Positions 33,672 to 45,929 are shown, counted from the first letter of the stretch. The stretch is 64,000 bases of DNA from Cladocopium goreaui (GCA_947184155.2 CAMXCT020000313.1:79972-143971); one strand, 5' to 3'. The notes: generated by a model not told the origin, from the sequence alone. Translations and numbers: made by a program.

Positions 33672-36546
33672 AATATCTCATTAATCATTATTAATCATTA
33701 TTAACCACTATTAACCATTATTAACCACTATTAACCATTATTAACCACTATTAACCATTATTAACCACTATTAACCATTATTAAAAATAATTAACCACTA
33801 TTAACCATTATTAGCGATTATTAACCACTATTAACCACTATTAACCACTATTAACCATTATTAACCACTATTCACTATTATTAATCATTATTAACCATTA
33901 TTAACCATTATTAACCATTATCAACCACTATTAACCATTATTAACCACTATTAACCACTATTGACCATTATTAACCACCATTAACCATTATTAACCATTA
34001 TTAACCACTATTAACCATTAATAACCATTGTTAACCATTATTAACCACTATTAACCACTATTAAGCATTATTAATCATTATTAACCATTATTAACCATTA
34101 TTAACCATTATCAACCACTATTAACCATTATTAACCATTATTAACCACTATTAACCACTATTAACCACTATTAACCATTATTAACCACTATTAACCACTA
34201 TTAACCACTATTAACCACTATTAACCACTATTAACCACTATTAACCACTATTAACCATTATTAACCACTATTAACCACTATTAACCACTATTAACCATTA
34301 ACGACTATGAACCATTATTAACCACTATTGACCACTATTAACCACTATTAACCACTATTAACCACTGTTAACCATTATTAACCATTATCAACCACTATTA
34401 ACCATTATTAACCACTATTAACCACTATTAACCATTATTAGCGATTATTAACCACTATTAACCATTATTAACCACTATTAACCATTATTAACCACTATTA
34501 ACCATTATTAATCATTATTAACCATTATTAACCATTATTAACCATTATCAACCACTATTAACCATTATTAACCACTATTAACCACTATTGACCATTATTA
34601 ACCACCATTAACCATTATTAACCATTATTAACCACTATTAACCATTAATAACCATTGTTAACCATTATTAACCACTATTAACCATTATTAACCACTATTA
34701 ACCACTGTTAACCACTATTAACCATTATTAACCATTATTAACCACTATTAACCACTATTAACCACTATTAACCACTATTAACCACTATTAACCACTATTA
34801 ACCACTATTAACCACTATTAACCACTATTAACCATTATTAAAAATAATTAACCACTATTAACCATTATTAGCGATTATTAACCACTATTAACCACTATTA
34901 ACCACTATTAACCATTATTAACCACTATTCACTATTATTAACCATTATTAACCATTATTAACCATTATTAACCATTATCAACCACTATTAACCATTATTA
35001 ACCACTATTAACCACTATTGACCATTATTAATCATTATTAACCATTATTAACCACTATTAACCATTATTAACAATTATCAACCACTATTAACCATTATTA
35101 ACCACTATTAACCACTATTAACCACTATTAACCATTATTAACCACTATTAACCACTATTAACCACTATTAACCACTATTAACCATTATTGACCACTATTA
35201 ACCATTATTAACCACTATTAACCACTATTAACCATTATTAACCATTATTAACCACTATTCACCAGTATTAACCACTATTGACCAGTATTAACCACTATTG
35301 ACCACTATTAACCACTATTAACCACTATCAACCACTATTAACTACTATTAACCACTATTAACCACTATTAACCACTATTAACCATTATCAACCACTATTA
35401 ACCACTATTGACCATTATTAACCACCATTAACCATTATTAACAATTATTAACCACTATTAACCACTATTAACCATTATTAACCACTATTAACCACTATTA
35501 ACCACTATTAACCATTATTAACCACTATTAACCACTATTAACCACTATTAACCACTATTAACCATTATTGACCACTATTAACCATTATTAACCACTATTA
35601 ACCACTATTAACCATTATTAACCATTATTAACCACTATTCACCAGTATTAACCATTATTAACCACTATTAACCACCTATTAACCACTATTAACCACTATT
35701 AACCATTATTAACCATTATTAACCACTATTAACCACTATTAACCACTATTAACCCACCATTATTAACCACTATTAACCATTATTAACCATTATCAACCAC
35801 TATTAACCATTATTAACCACTATTAACCACTATTAACCACTATTAACCACTATTAACCATTAACCACTATTAACCACTATTAACCACTATTAACCACTAT
35901 TAACCACTATTAACCACTATTAACCACTATTAACCACTATTAACCACTATTAACCACTATTAACGACTATGAACCATTATTAACCACTATTGACCACTAT
36001 CAACCACTATTAACCACTATTAACCACCATTAACTATTATTAACCATTATTAACCACTATTAACCACTATCAACCACTATTAACCACTATTAACCACTAT
36101 TAACCACTATTAACCACTATTAACCATTATTAACCACTATTAACCACTATTGACCATTATTAACCATTATTAACCACTATTCACCACTATTAACCACTAT
36201 TAACCACTATTAACCACTATTAACCACTATTAACCACTATTAACCACTATTAACCACTATTAACACTATTAACCATTATTAACCATTGTTAACCATTATT
36301 AACCACTATTAACCATTATTAACCATTATTAACCACTATTAACCACTATTAACCATTATTAACCACTATTAACCATTATTAACCACTATTAACCACTATT
36401 AACCACTATTAACCACTATTAACCACTATTAACCATTATTAACCACTATTAACCACTATTAACCACTATTAACCATTAACGACTATGAACCATTATTAAC
36501 CACTATTGACCACTATTAACCACTATTAACCACTGTTAACCATTAT
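33672..36546. repeat. 2.9-kb satellite, unit TTAACCATTA/TTAACCACTA
   Basis: About 285 decamers, mostly two variants differing at one base, with rare TTGACC, TCAACC, GCGATTA and phase slips. Larger blocks are duplicated (the GCGATTATTAACC neighbourhood near 33812 recurs near 34441 and 34871; TTAACGACTATGAACC near 34300, 35960 and 36476), showing unequal exchange. Confidence 0.95.
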
Positions 36547-36554
36547 TAACCAAC

Positions 36555-36638
36555 CAGCTGTATTTTGGATCACTAAGCCTTGCCATGTCACGCTTCAGAT
36601 GTGCCTTCGAGGCCCGGCAGAACATCCACGGAGACTTC
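36555..36638 (-). CDS. Putative exon E33 (84 nt)
   Basis: Acceptor CGGCCAG|G, donor AGCTG|GTTGGT. Reads KSPWMFCRASKAHLKRDMAR, LSDPKYS. The donor touches the satellite's end. Basic, helical. Phase fits E34 and E32. Confidence 0.55.
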
Positions 36639-36694
36639 CTGGCCGTGGACCGTGGATGTGGGGTTAAACCATCACCATGACATGGTGAGTCGCA

Positions 36695-36925
36695 TTGGGT
36701 TGTTGGGATTTCATGCGATTTAATGAAATATGATGGGATTGTCAGATGGGATTTCAGATGGTTTAATGCGATTTAATGAAATATGATGGGATTGTAATGG
36801 GATTTCAGATGGTTTAATATGGGTTTAATGAAATATGATGGGATTGTAATATATTGTAATGGGATTTCATATGGTTTAATATGGGTCTAATGAAATATAT
36901 GATGGGATTGTAATGGGAAATAATG
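36695..36925. repeat. ~45-bp tandem repeat
   Basis: Four units of GGTTTAATGCGATTTAATGA / AATATGATGGGATTGTAATG. Confidence 0.85.
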
Positions 36926-36930
36926 ACATA

Positions 36931-37042
36931 TACCCTCTGCATCCCTCTCATAAATTACCATAACTATGGAAAATGCTCGATGATTTTCCTAGCTAAAAAC
37001 TTCCATATATATATATGGGATGTCCAATTGCCATGTTTGATT
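36931..37042. mobile_element. MITE-A copy, diverged
   Basis: TACCCTCTGCATCCCTCTCA left, GTTTGATTACCAGAGGGT right. Confidence 0.65.
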
Positions 37043-37318
37043 ACCAGAGGGTTGTTTCTCCAAGAACAACATGGAGCCAATTTTTGGATACTGGTATCAA
37101 GTTGATAAGCTTCATCGTCTCTCTAAAAAAATATCCAGATGCACGTCCAGAAAAAAAGAGGCAGTTTATGTCCACAACAAGTACCGCCCATTTGGGTGGT
37201 TTCACATGGGTCATGAGGCCTTTTTTTCAGCACTTTTCTGATTTTTGGTTTCAGCACATCCAAATTCTTCTGATTTTGATGGTAATTAGTAATAATATGT
37301 AATATCCATATCCAGTAT
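37043..37318. other. No gene seen
   Basis: Intron-like, AT-rich. Confidence 0.35.
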
Positions 37319-37319
37319 A

Positions 37320-37378
37320 TCTGTCAGGTGGTATACCTACCCCTCTGAAAAATGATGGAGTGAAAGTCAGTTGGGATA
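37320..37378. mobile_element. MITE-B fragment
   Basis: Left half only, to AAAGTCAGTTGGGAT. Confidence 0.6.
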
Positions 37379-37467
37379 AGATTAATTGGTTTTGAATGCC
37401 TTAGTAACTTATTGTGGAGTTTATCTACTTGTTGTCCCCACGATATCCATCAGCTGTTTCTCCCATT

Positions 37468-37578
37468 TACCCTCTGGTAAACATACAAAAAACTATGGAA
37501 CATCACCATTTTAATGAGTGAATCAACTATTTCAATGGCCATTTTCAATAGCAAACTGTGAATGTTTACCAGAGGGTA
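37468..37578. mobile_element. MITE-A copy
   Basis: CCCTCTGGTAAACATAC left, GTTTACCAGAGGG right, TA flanks. Ends about 70 bp from exon E34's donor. Confidence 0.85.
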
Positions 37579-37649
37579 TATCATATTAAATCCCATTAAA
37601 CCACCATAAAATCCCATTAAACCCCATCAAAATCGTGGTGATTTTCCAC

Positions 37650-37756
37650 CTGACTCCCTGGGCCAAGGCTCCATAGGCCCCTTCTGCAAAGCGGCGGGAC
37701 TGGTGGCTTTCAGGCTCCAGCGGTGCTTCAGGTCCATGAGAGGCGACACGTGCAAC
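37650..37756 (-). CDS. Putative exon E34 (107 nt)
   Basis: Acceptor TCAGTAG|GTT, donor GTCAG|GTGGAA. Reads VARVASHGPEAPLEPESHQS, RRFAEGAYGALAQGV, with two bases passed to E33. Another open frame begins LHVSPLMDLKHRWSLK. Confidence 0.55.
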
Positions 37757-37910
37757 CTACTGAAGTGAACTCGGTGAATGGTGAAGTGAACTGCTGGCTT
37801 TATGGCAACAAATTCATCATAGTGGCTAATAGATAGTGGTTAATTTTCATGGTTGGTTATAGGTTTTTCACATGGTTAAAAATACGGTATACCTATGAAT
37901 AGATATGAAT

Positions 37911-38025
37911 ATCCTCTGGCAATGAAGCGTGGCTGGCTGGAAAATTATCGATAAATGGAAGTTAATAGCTGGTAAAATCGATGAAGGAAGGGTGTTCAAT
38001 TGCCACGTTTGATTCTCGGAGGGTA
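37911..38025. mobile_element. MITE-A-like palindrome with variant core
   Basis: ATCCTCTGGCAATGAAGC left, GATTCTCGGAGGGTA right; core GGCTGGCTGGAAAA as in 16537-16612. Confidence 0.55.
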
Positions 38026-38029
38026 TACA

Positions 38030-38780
38030 GATTTAGTGGGATATAGCGGGTATAAATATAAATATATATATATATATGTATATATACATACACAATAGAA
38101 ATGGATGTGTCATCTGTGATTTTTGTTTTTGGACATCATGTCATGGGGATGTTTTTCAAAAAGCCAACCATGATACTGGCATATTCCATGGTGATATTTA
38201 ACGGATAGGTATATGCAATGGGAGATAGATAACTTAACCAAACAAACACATGGGGATATGGTATGATCGATATCCCATTGAGGATCTCTATTGGAATCGC
38301 ATCGACCAACGGTTTTTTTCACTGTTCCTGCCCTGAGCAATGCGAATTTGGAGGAGGTCAAACCAAAAAAGGTTATTACCACTAGCTAGAGACCCATAAC
38401 ATGTGAATTTCAGCAGAATTCAATGCACAAGTAGGTCTCTATCCCAAGAAACATGATTTAAAACCCACACATGAAAGGTGAGCATGGGGGGTCACTGCAT
38501 GCGTATAGTGGAATGGTAAACAACAAAAACTAAACCAAAAATGCCTAAACCTGTCCCAGAAATGTCCTTTTGAGTTATCTTAACCCATAGCATGGATCCA
38601 ATCTATTGGATGCATCACCGCACTTGGGTTTTCTTCCCTAAAAAAACATCGAAATGGAGGTATCTCCTCGTCATGGGTTTTAGGACCATCCAGCAAATTG
38701 GAACTTGTGACGTCTTGTGACATGGGTTTTATTGACTTGTGACATGGTCAACACTCCTCTGCAGACATCACTGACATCAC
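38030..38780. other. No gene seen
   Basis: TATATA run at 38055-38095, otherwise intron-like. CACCATTCGTTTCG occurs twice just beyond (38801, 38840). Confidence 0.4.
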
Positions 38781-38865
38781 ATTCCCCTTTTTAAAGGTCA
38801 CCATTCGTTTCGGTCACCCTGACTAAGGTGACTAAGTCACCATTCGTTTCGCACGTTTCGCTTAC

Positions 38866-38935
38866 GCCAGGCCGCGGCTTTGGTCTCTCATCGCCCTCAA
38901 GGCGAAAGACGAAGAACACATGGTGGTTCCAAGGC
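38866..38935 (-). CDS. Putative exon E35 (70 nt)
   Basis: Acceptor CCGCCAG|G, donor CTGGC|GTAAGC. Reads PWNHHVFFVFRLEGDERPKP, RPG. Hydrophobic strand then charged turn. Phase fits E36 and E34. Confidence 0.6.
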
Positions 38936-38999
38936 CTGGCGGTGTTCCCAAGTTGTTCAGCACCTTTTAGACGTCATGGCGGTTCCCTTTTGGGCATGA

Positions 39000-39730
39000 C
39001 GAATGGTATTTTTTCATCACCTATCATAATGCCTACATATGATGTCAATTTGTTTGTTTTTTTCTTATGATGTCAATTTTGTCATTTATCATCATGTATT
39101 TTTTTATTTGTTATGTACCTTGTGAATGTGTTGTCATTGTCATTTATGTCTATTTGCTATTATTACTATATTGAGATATTGAATGGGAACATATATGGGA
39201 TTATCATCATTCTCCAAGTATTCAGAAATCCTTCGCGGGGTTGACCAGGACAAAAATGGATAGGAACTGGAAACCAACCAAACATGTGGAGTTAAAACAA
39301 AGGGTTTTTGACATGACTTGACTATCATAGGGAATTGTGGGACACAAAATGGGAATGTGATCAGCACACATCGCAAAAATGGACGGCGATGGATGGTTGG
39401 TGGATGAGACAAACATCGCAGTTTTCTTTGGGGACTATGATCCCTGGTAGGATGGAACATCAACATCAACACGTTTTTGGTACAAGACATGGTGGCTCAA
39501 GCAAAAGGAGAAAAAACAAATGAAGCTGAAACAGCCAAAAAGTGACGAAGTGACAGCCATAATCCATAATATTATAATATTTCATTAAATAACCGTAAAA
39601 AAAATGTTGATTAACTGATTAACCAGCAGAAGAAATGACGCCAACAGGTACAGCATTCCAGTTGGTGAAGACCAGCATTGCTGATGATTGGCCAGCATGA
39701 GGGCTTACTTGGAGTGGCTGTTTCTGAAAG
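39000..39730. other. No gene seen
   Basis: AT-rich intron-like DNA. Minus frames at 39140-39490 are open but have intron-like composition and no splice borders. Confidence 0.35.
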
Positions 39731-39799
39731 ATCGAATAATCGAAGCAAGTTTAGAAGTCAAAATTCCGACAAAATGGACAGATGAAAAGCAGAGGTGGG

Positions 39800-39955
39800 A
39801 AGAGGCAAGAAGAGAAGAGAAGAGAAGAGAAGAGAAGAGGAGAGGAGAGGAGAGGAGAGGAGAGGAGAGGAGAGGAGAGGAGAGGAGAGAAGAGGAGAGG
39901 AGAGAAGAGAAGAGAAGAGAAGAGAAGAGAAGAAGAGAGAAGAGAGAAGATCAAC
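39800..39955. repeat. GAGAA/GAGAG purine tract
   Basis: (GAGAA)n and (GAGAG)n on the plus strand. In copies 1 and 3 the same place holds only short CTTCT/TCTCTTCT words. Confidence 0.9.
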
Positions 39956-40969
39956 GAAGAGAAGGAGTCAGAAGAAGATCCATGTGTGCGAAAAGGTAGG
40001 AAAGTCGCGAAGCACTGTGTTTTTCCAGTGATTTGTGGCTCCAGAGGGTCGAAAAGTAGGCTCGCTAAAGCGGCGGGTGCGGAGCCATCTAGCCAGATGA
40101 GATGAAAAGTTGCGCGCTGTTGTGGTGCGAAGCACATTGCAAGTGAAAAAGCTAAAAACATCTCACGTTCGGAACACTTTTGGAAGTTGAGATGTCGAAA
40201 AAGTGCACGCCGTTGTGGCGCGAAGCACATGTCCAAGTCAAAACGTACAAAGCAAACCATGTTCAGACCACTTTTGGAAGTTGAGATGTCGAAAAAGTGC
40301 ACGCTGTTGCGGCGTGAAGCACATGTCCAAGTCAAAATGCACAAAGCATACCATGCTCGGACCACTTTTGGAAGTTGACATGTCGAAAAAGTGCAAGCCG
40401 TTGTGGCGCGAAGCACATGTCGAAGTCAAAAGAGCAAAAAACTGAGGGGTACGGACCACTTTTGGACGTTCAGATGTCGTTTTTCGTGGCAGGTACAAGG
40501 GATTGTGCACCTTGTCAAAAAAGAGCAAAACGTGAGGGTTTTCTAGCATGTCCAAAAACAATTGCAGGCGTGGGACATTTGAAGAGGATCTGGAAAGATG
40601 CATTTTCCGTGGCAGGCGCAGTGCAAGAGACATGTTCATCAGAGATGTTAGGAGGCCACTGGGGCTGATTTCCTGAGAGGGGTTGCATTTTGGGCATCAA
40701 ATCTTCAGTTTTGGGAAGATGATTTTGCGTGACAGGTGCAGCACTTTGTATAAGCTTGCATCACTTTTTCGTGGCAGGCGAAAAATACTTCAGAGTTATG
40801 GACTGGAAAGATCGCAAAACGCATTGGTACGAGACCGTCAGCTCTGCATTCAACTTTCCATCATTGAAGGAAGTCTCGCAGAATTGCTTCGTTTTTGATG
40901 TTGCCAATTTCAAAAATTGCGGAGGCCTCGCAGAATAGCTTTGTTTTCAATTTTGCAGAAAGACAGATA

Positions 40970-41385
40970 GACAGATAGATAGATAGATAGATAGGTAGGT
41001 AGGTAGGTAGATTGATAGATAGATAGACAGACAACTATAACTGCAACTACAGCTACGGTTACTACTACAGCTACAACGACAACTACAACTACACTATATA
41101 CACTAATCTCATTGCACTACACTACACTAGACTACACTCCAGCACACAACACTTCAGCATACTACACTAGACTACACTACAGCACACAGCACTACAGCAT
41201 ACTACACTAGACTACGCTACAGCCCGCAACACTACAGCACACTACATCCCATTACACTAAACTGATTACACCACACCACAACTACAACTACAACTTCACT
41301 ACACTGATTACACTACACACAACTACAACTCCACTACACTACAACTACAACTACAGCTGCACTACATCACACTATATCCAGACGT
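40970..41385. repeat. GATA and ACTACA microsatellites
   Basis: (GATA)n, (GGTA)n, then CTACAACTACA and ACTACACTAG repeats, the reverse complement of the TGTAGT tract in copy 1. Confidence 0.9.
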
Positions 41386-41831
41386 TGTGGCTGCAACCAC
41401 TGCAACCACTCCAGAAAACACAACTCCAACCACCTTTCGGTCCATCAGTGGATTCGCTCTGCCATCCGTGCATCACAACAACTCACCTCTCCTATAGTGT
41501 CCTATCCTTGAAACTTCCGCCACCGCCTTGTGCGGTACTACTGATATGTATATTTAAAACACACACATCATATATTACACTATACATATTTTTTTATAAC
41601 ATATCTATATTTATTCTAACCTAATCAATTCTAACATGTAGAATCTAACCTAACCTAATCTAATCTAATTTAATCTATTCACTGCTATTTCTGGAAGGAT
41701 CTGGAAGATGACCCCTCAGCATTCAAGGAAAGGTTATCTCATTGATATCCTCCAAGTCTAAAAATCTTCCCCTTCTGCAACAGGCCGGCTGGACGTGTTG
41801 GTCACTTCACAAACACCCACATGAAATTCAC

Positions 41832-41875
41832 CGTTGTCCTCGCAGAAATAGATTTGAATGGGATTCTGATGATAC
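41832..41875 (-). CDS. Putative exon E36 (44 nt)
   Basis: Acceptor GCTGAG|GTA, donor CAACG|GTGAAT. In phase with E37 and E35 it reads VSSESHSNLFLRGQ. A different frame stays open to 41761 (DNGEFHVGVCEVTNTSSRPV) and would need another donor. Confidence 0.45.
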
Positions 41876-41989
41876 CTCAGCGCCGGTTGAAAGGATCCTT
41901 ATTTCAATAGATCCTTGCTCAACAAAGCCCCCCCGCAAAAAGGACGCTGTTTTGATTGTTCATTTTACTGCTTTGCAATGGCTACGATA

Positions 41990-42470
41990 TGGTTAGAAGT
42001 GGAAATGTGGGGTGAAATGCATTACTGACATCTGACATTGAACCTCCAAATGGTCTACATCGGGCACCGCAAAAGGGAGAGGTTGCTAGGGCCAGGCCAG
42101 TTGAGTATATGAGACGATCTATGGTACCATAATACCCATACATACCCATACCCACACAGATATATATATATATGTATAAAAAATATCCATTGTTTGGTGT
42201 CAATTTCCATTTGTGCAGCTTAGTAATTCCATGTTGATGGAAAAAACAATCTCAATGTTTAATGTTTCAAGCATGTTTTGACTGATTAGATTTCAGAGCA
42301 AATTTCCCATACCTCGCCAAAGCATTGCAACCATTTTCTATGGTTACTTGGTTGGAAAAAAATTGAAGACCAAACAAATTTCAGGTCCACCTTGCCAAAA
42401 CACATGAAACAGATTTGCATGGTAAACACATGGTAAACACATGGTAAACACATTCCGATTCATGAAAGAT
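41990..42470. other. No gene seen
   Basis: Intron-like. GGTAAACACAT repeated three times at 42421-42450. Confidence 0.35.
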
Positions 42471-42474
42471 TAAC

Positions 42475-42570
42475 ATCCTCAACGACGATCCATGCGACCA
42501 GTGACTGTGCTGCTGCCGGGCTGGTGAGCAACTTCACATTCCCACGGGTTCCGGCGGCCTCTCGAACCTC
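42475..42570 (-). CDS. Putative exon E37 (96 nt)
   Basis: Acceptor TACACAG|GAG, donor GGAT|GTTAAT. 32 codons: EVREAAGTRGNVKLLTSPAA, AQSLVAWIVVED. Very protein-like. A second frame (RRNPWECEVAHQPGSSTVTG) is open and would fit a different E38 reading. Confidence 0.55.
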
Positions 42571-42855
42571 CTGTGTATTCAGTGGTAAACCCAATGCCGT
42601 AAACCTATATAAACCATGGCTGGGGATACTTGTTTAATCCATTTATAGCGATAATCAGGGGATTTATTATTGGGTTTACCACATAATAATTAATATACAT
42701 ATATATATATATTCGATCTACCCCCCGCCCAGTAACAGCAGATAAATGATTTTCCTTTAACTCATTTACTCATTTACTCATTTACTCTACAACATGATTT
42801 TCCCTAACCTGGAAAGTTAATGGGTTGGTGGTTCAATGTAAACAAATCATTCGGG

Positions 42856-42933
42856 TCTTTCGGGTGTTGCGGGGGTTTTCTGAATAGAAACCATCGCCCC
42901 ATGGCAGTGAACCATGGCAACCATGACCGTGAC
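42856..42933 (-). CDS. Putative exon E38
   Basis: Acceptor ATTGAG|GTC. With the base from E39 it reads HGHGCHGSLPWGDGFYSENP, RNTRK. A second frame (VTVMVAMVHCHGAM) ends cleanly at ATG|GTTTCT and fits E37. The two joins cannot both hold, so one border here is wrong. Confidence 0.45.
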
Positions 42934-43005
42934 CTCAATGGTGGACTTCCCCAGGTGAGATCGTCGCTTCGGACAAGTCCAACATGCCATACCAATCCCT
43001 CTGGT

Positions 43006-43088
43006 AATAATGGTTAATCATGGGTAAATCATTGTTAATAGTGGTTAATCAGTGCTGATAATGGTTAACAATGGTTAATACATGTTAA
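43006..43088. repeat. Decamer array, inverted orientation
   Basis: TAATGGTTAA/TAGTGGTTAA words directly left of MITE-B, the mirror of the arrangement elsewhere. Confidence 0.75.
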
Positions 43089-43207
43089 CTGGTTGGTGGT
43101 GCAACTTTTCCATCTTAAAAAATATGATTATGAGTTCGTCAATGGGTTTCGGATGACATCCCATATATGAAATGGAAATAAAAGCCATGTTCCAAACCAC
43201 CGACCAG
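43089..43207. mobile_element. MITE-B copy
   Basis: Full ends (CTGGTTGGTGG, AAACCACCGACCAG). The decamer array is on its left, so this copy is inserted in the opposite sense. Confidence 0.8.
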
Positions 43208-43586
43208 TAATATGGTCACTATTAAACCACTATGAACCACTATTCTGGGTAAATTATAATCACTATGAACCCTTTCAAAGTTAGATAATTCATATATAAA
43301 AACGCTTCTCATTCGATTACAACTGGTATGAATCAAATATACACTACAATATCTACAATGAAAATCAATTTAATCGAATGTGTCATATATCCGTTAAATA
43401 CCCATTACATTCCAATTCAACCACCATTTTTGTTGCTTACATTCCCAATATATATATATATATGTATCGACATATCCCCTTAAATTGCTGTAAATATATA
43501 TGAGGTCTCTATATATATATTATATACATATTATGTAATATTATCATGTACTGATGGCAAATGACCCAATTTTCTCATCCCATCAC

Positions 43587-43667
43587 CTCTCTCCTGCGCA
43601 GTGAGCCGCCGAATGGGTTCCGCCGACCACCAGGGAGGTGGACGATCCAAATCGATCAACGCCATAC
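43587..43667 (-). CDS. Putative exon E39 (81 nt)
   Basis: Acceptor GCGTCAG|GT, donor GAGAG|GTGATG. Reads MALIDLDRPPPWWSAEPIRR, LTAQER. 2+78+1 bases fit E40. Excellent composition. Confidence 0.6.
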
Positions 43668-43689
43668 CTGACGCTGCGCAGAAGGCTGG

Positions 43690-43880
43690 GGAAATCCACT
43701 GAAATCCCCATGGATATTGGGTTTTTCCTAAGAAAATCATGGATTTTTTTGTCAAAACCATGGAAAAATCCCTGTTTTGATAAGAAAATCATGGAAAATC
43801 CATGGTTTTTCTAAGAAAATCCATGGAACATCCATAGTTTTTCTGAGAAAATCCATGGGAAAATCCCTGTCAGACCATGG
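43690..43880. repeat. Degenerate GAAAATCCATGG repeat
   Basis: CTAAGAAAATCATGGATTTT and relatives occur about six times, partly as inverted pairs. Confidence 0.65.
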
Positions 43881-43989
43881 TCCAACTGAGATTTCAGCAA
43901 GTGCAGGGATTCCTGACTACACTCGTGGTGATTCAAGCAAGCAAAATCGGGTTTTTGTTTTCATTCGTGGTTGAAACAACAAAATGTCT

Positions 43990-45185
43990 TTTTGATGATT
44001 TATGGAAGTAAAGCAGGGGTTGAACCAACTATGTAGTAGGTGAATCTCCAGGACAATGATATATCAACCAACCATAAAACGGAATGAGGAACCCAATATA
44101 ATCTGGCATAGAAGCTGCTTGAATTATGTCATCATTCACTAACCTGAAATGTTGGGTGATGAAAAAAATCCTCACCAACCATCACCTATTGAATGATCGA
44201 ACCCCTGAGGTCTCATTAAAATTTGCCATGTCGCAAAACCATGGATGTTGGATCGAAACCCAGGGGGAGATCTGATAGAGACCTAACTTATGTTACTTTT
44301 ACAGGTCGTTTTTTTGCTAAGCTTTTTTCACAACATGCTGTCAATAGGAAGTGGACAAGTCCGGGGGAAGTCCACTCCGAACTGAAGAACTGGGCTTGTA
44401 ACATGGCCCAAAGTCCCATAAGTCCCATAAAACTGGCTGCCATGTTTCTTTTTTCAAACACTCATGGTTATATATATGATGAAATCATGGTTATGATGGT
44501 ATATTATGGGTTATATAGGTAATCAACCAAAAAACATTGGACCAATAAAACCTAATAAAACCATATTCAGCCAGAAAAGTCCTCCATCCACCGGTGCCAC
44601 CAATCAGTTATCCACCATAAACCTTCACCATTACTTCGTAGGGAACCACGTGGAACCTGGTGGAATGGGATGATACCGTCAATAGTGAAAAATAGCGAAA
44701 ATTCCCCCGTGAACCACCATAACAAGCTAATCACTGATATTCCTTATTTTTGTTTGATTATCAAGAATATCACTGATCAGCTGGTTAATAGATGGCTATT
44801 CCCCTCAAGTATGGCAATAACCCTACCCAAACGGTACCCCAAGTCATAGCTGGATGTCGCTGGATGGTTATTCCCGAAAAAAAACATGGTTATGATGAAC
44901 TTATAATAGGTCTATATGATGGTATATCATGGTATATACTAATTACAGGTATATTATTATGGTGTATCACATTAATAATAGGTATATCATGGTATATAGG
45001 TAATCAACCCATAATATACCTATTATTCCCATAATATATGATAGGTCTACTGTTATACATACATTTATTATGGATTTCACCATCAAATTAGTAGGGATTT
45101 ACTTTTCCATCTTAGGGATGACTGACTATAATTGGTCTATGGATAATTATGGTGATTTATGACTAAAAATTAGATGACTATTTCA
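43990..45185. other. Long intron-like stretch
   Basis: 1.2 kb without supported exon. GGTATATCATGGTATATA words around 44920-45000. The frame at 44223-44522 lacks splice borders. Confidence 0.4.
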
Positions 45186-45188
45186 AAT

Positions 45189-45486
45189 TACCATCTGGTT
45201 ATTTAACATAGCCATGGAAATCATCACTTTTAATAGGTACATCATCTATATATAAATAAGGCAATTTGGGGGATGACTATAACTGGTTGGTGGTTTCAAC
45301 CCCTCTGGAAAATATTAGTCAGTCAGTTGGGATGATGACATTCCCAATATATTATGGACAAAATTTTTGTCATGTTTGAAACCACCAACCAGTCATGTTT
45401 TAAGCCATGGAAAATGGCCCATTTATAGATGGTTTACCTATTAAAAATGGTGATTTTCCATGGCTATGTTGAATAACCAGAGGGTA
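45189..45486. mobile_element. MITE-A with MITE-B inserted
   Basis: A MITE-A (left ACCATCTGGTTATTTAACA, right AATAACCAGAGGGTA) is interrupted by a complete MITE-B at 45283-45392. MITE-B is therefore younger here. The right end lies 8 bp from exon E40's donor. Confidence 0.8.
45283..45392. mobile_element. MITE-B copy nested in MITE-A
   Basis: Full 14-bp inverted ends and typical interior TCAGTTGGGATGATGACATT. Confidence 0.85.
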
Positions 45487-45493
45487 ACTTCAC

Positions 45494-45656
45494 CCATCTC
45501 CACCATCCCCATCTTCGCCCAGCCACGCACCCCGTAGCGAAAGCTGTGCTTCGCCTCCAGGCTCCGCGCGTGCGTCACGTGACCCTCCAGAAACTGCACG
45601 CCGTCGCAGTGCTCCCCACGGAAGCGCAGCAGGGCCTCAAAAACGACATGGGGCGA
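45494..45656 (-). CDS. Putative exon E40 (163 nt)
   Basis: Acceptor TCTCACAG|TCG, donor GATGG|GTGAAG. 54 codons: SPHVVFEALLRFRGEHCDGV, QFLEGHVTHARSLEAKHSFR, YGVRGWAKMGMVEM. One of the strongest exons: long, high GC, balanced charge. One base joins E39. Confidence 0.7.
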
Positions 45657-45929
45657 CTGTGAGATACAAACCATGGGGATATAACATATATATATATACA
45701 TAATCAATATAGTTATGTATATATATATATTAATATATATATACAAAGATATATGTAAAGGTAGTATCAATATATCTACATACATGATGCAACTGTATCA
45801 AAGGGTATGCAGGAATATGTGTTTTGACTATATAATAAAAACCATAAAAAACAAAATGTACATCATCACTTTATACATGTCATATCTCATCATATAACGG
45901 ATTTAAATGAGGGTGTAATATGATGTACT

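Larger units (their letters stand above)
39739..41543 (-). mobile_element. Composite element, copy 2 (inverted)
   Basis: Reading minus: AGTAGTACCGCACAAGG block at 41543, ACTACA/TGTAGT repeat, GATA repeat, degenerate and intact 93-bp units (40480-40130), conserved 3' block, a GAGAA tract, and the CTTCTAAACTTGCTTCGAT end at 39739. It is longer than the other copies because of a region of degenerate units at 40490-40960. Confidence 0.7.

Noticed and set aside
33672-36546. CRISPR-like regular repeat
   Set aside because: Contiguous decamers without spacers, in a eukaryote-like context.
39688-40416. Arg/Glu-rich and Ser/Leu-rich frames
   Set aside because: Arise from the GAGAA tract and the composite element's conserved block, which is repeated at 7850-8060 and 63140-63340 in different frames.
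41761-41875. Calx-beta-like reading (EDNGEFHVGV... then EGEDF)
   Set aside because: Only a loose pattern match. The frame conflicts with the phase of E37 and E35, and a good GTGAAT donor cuts it in the middle.
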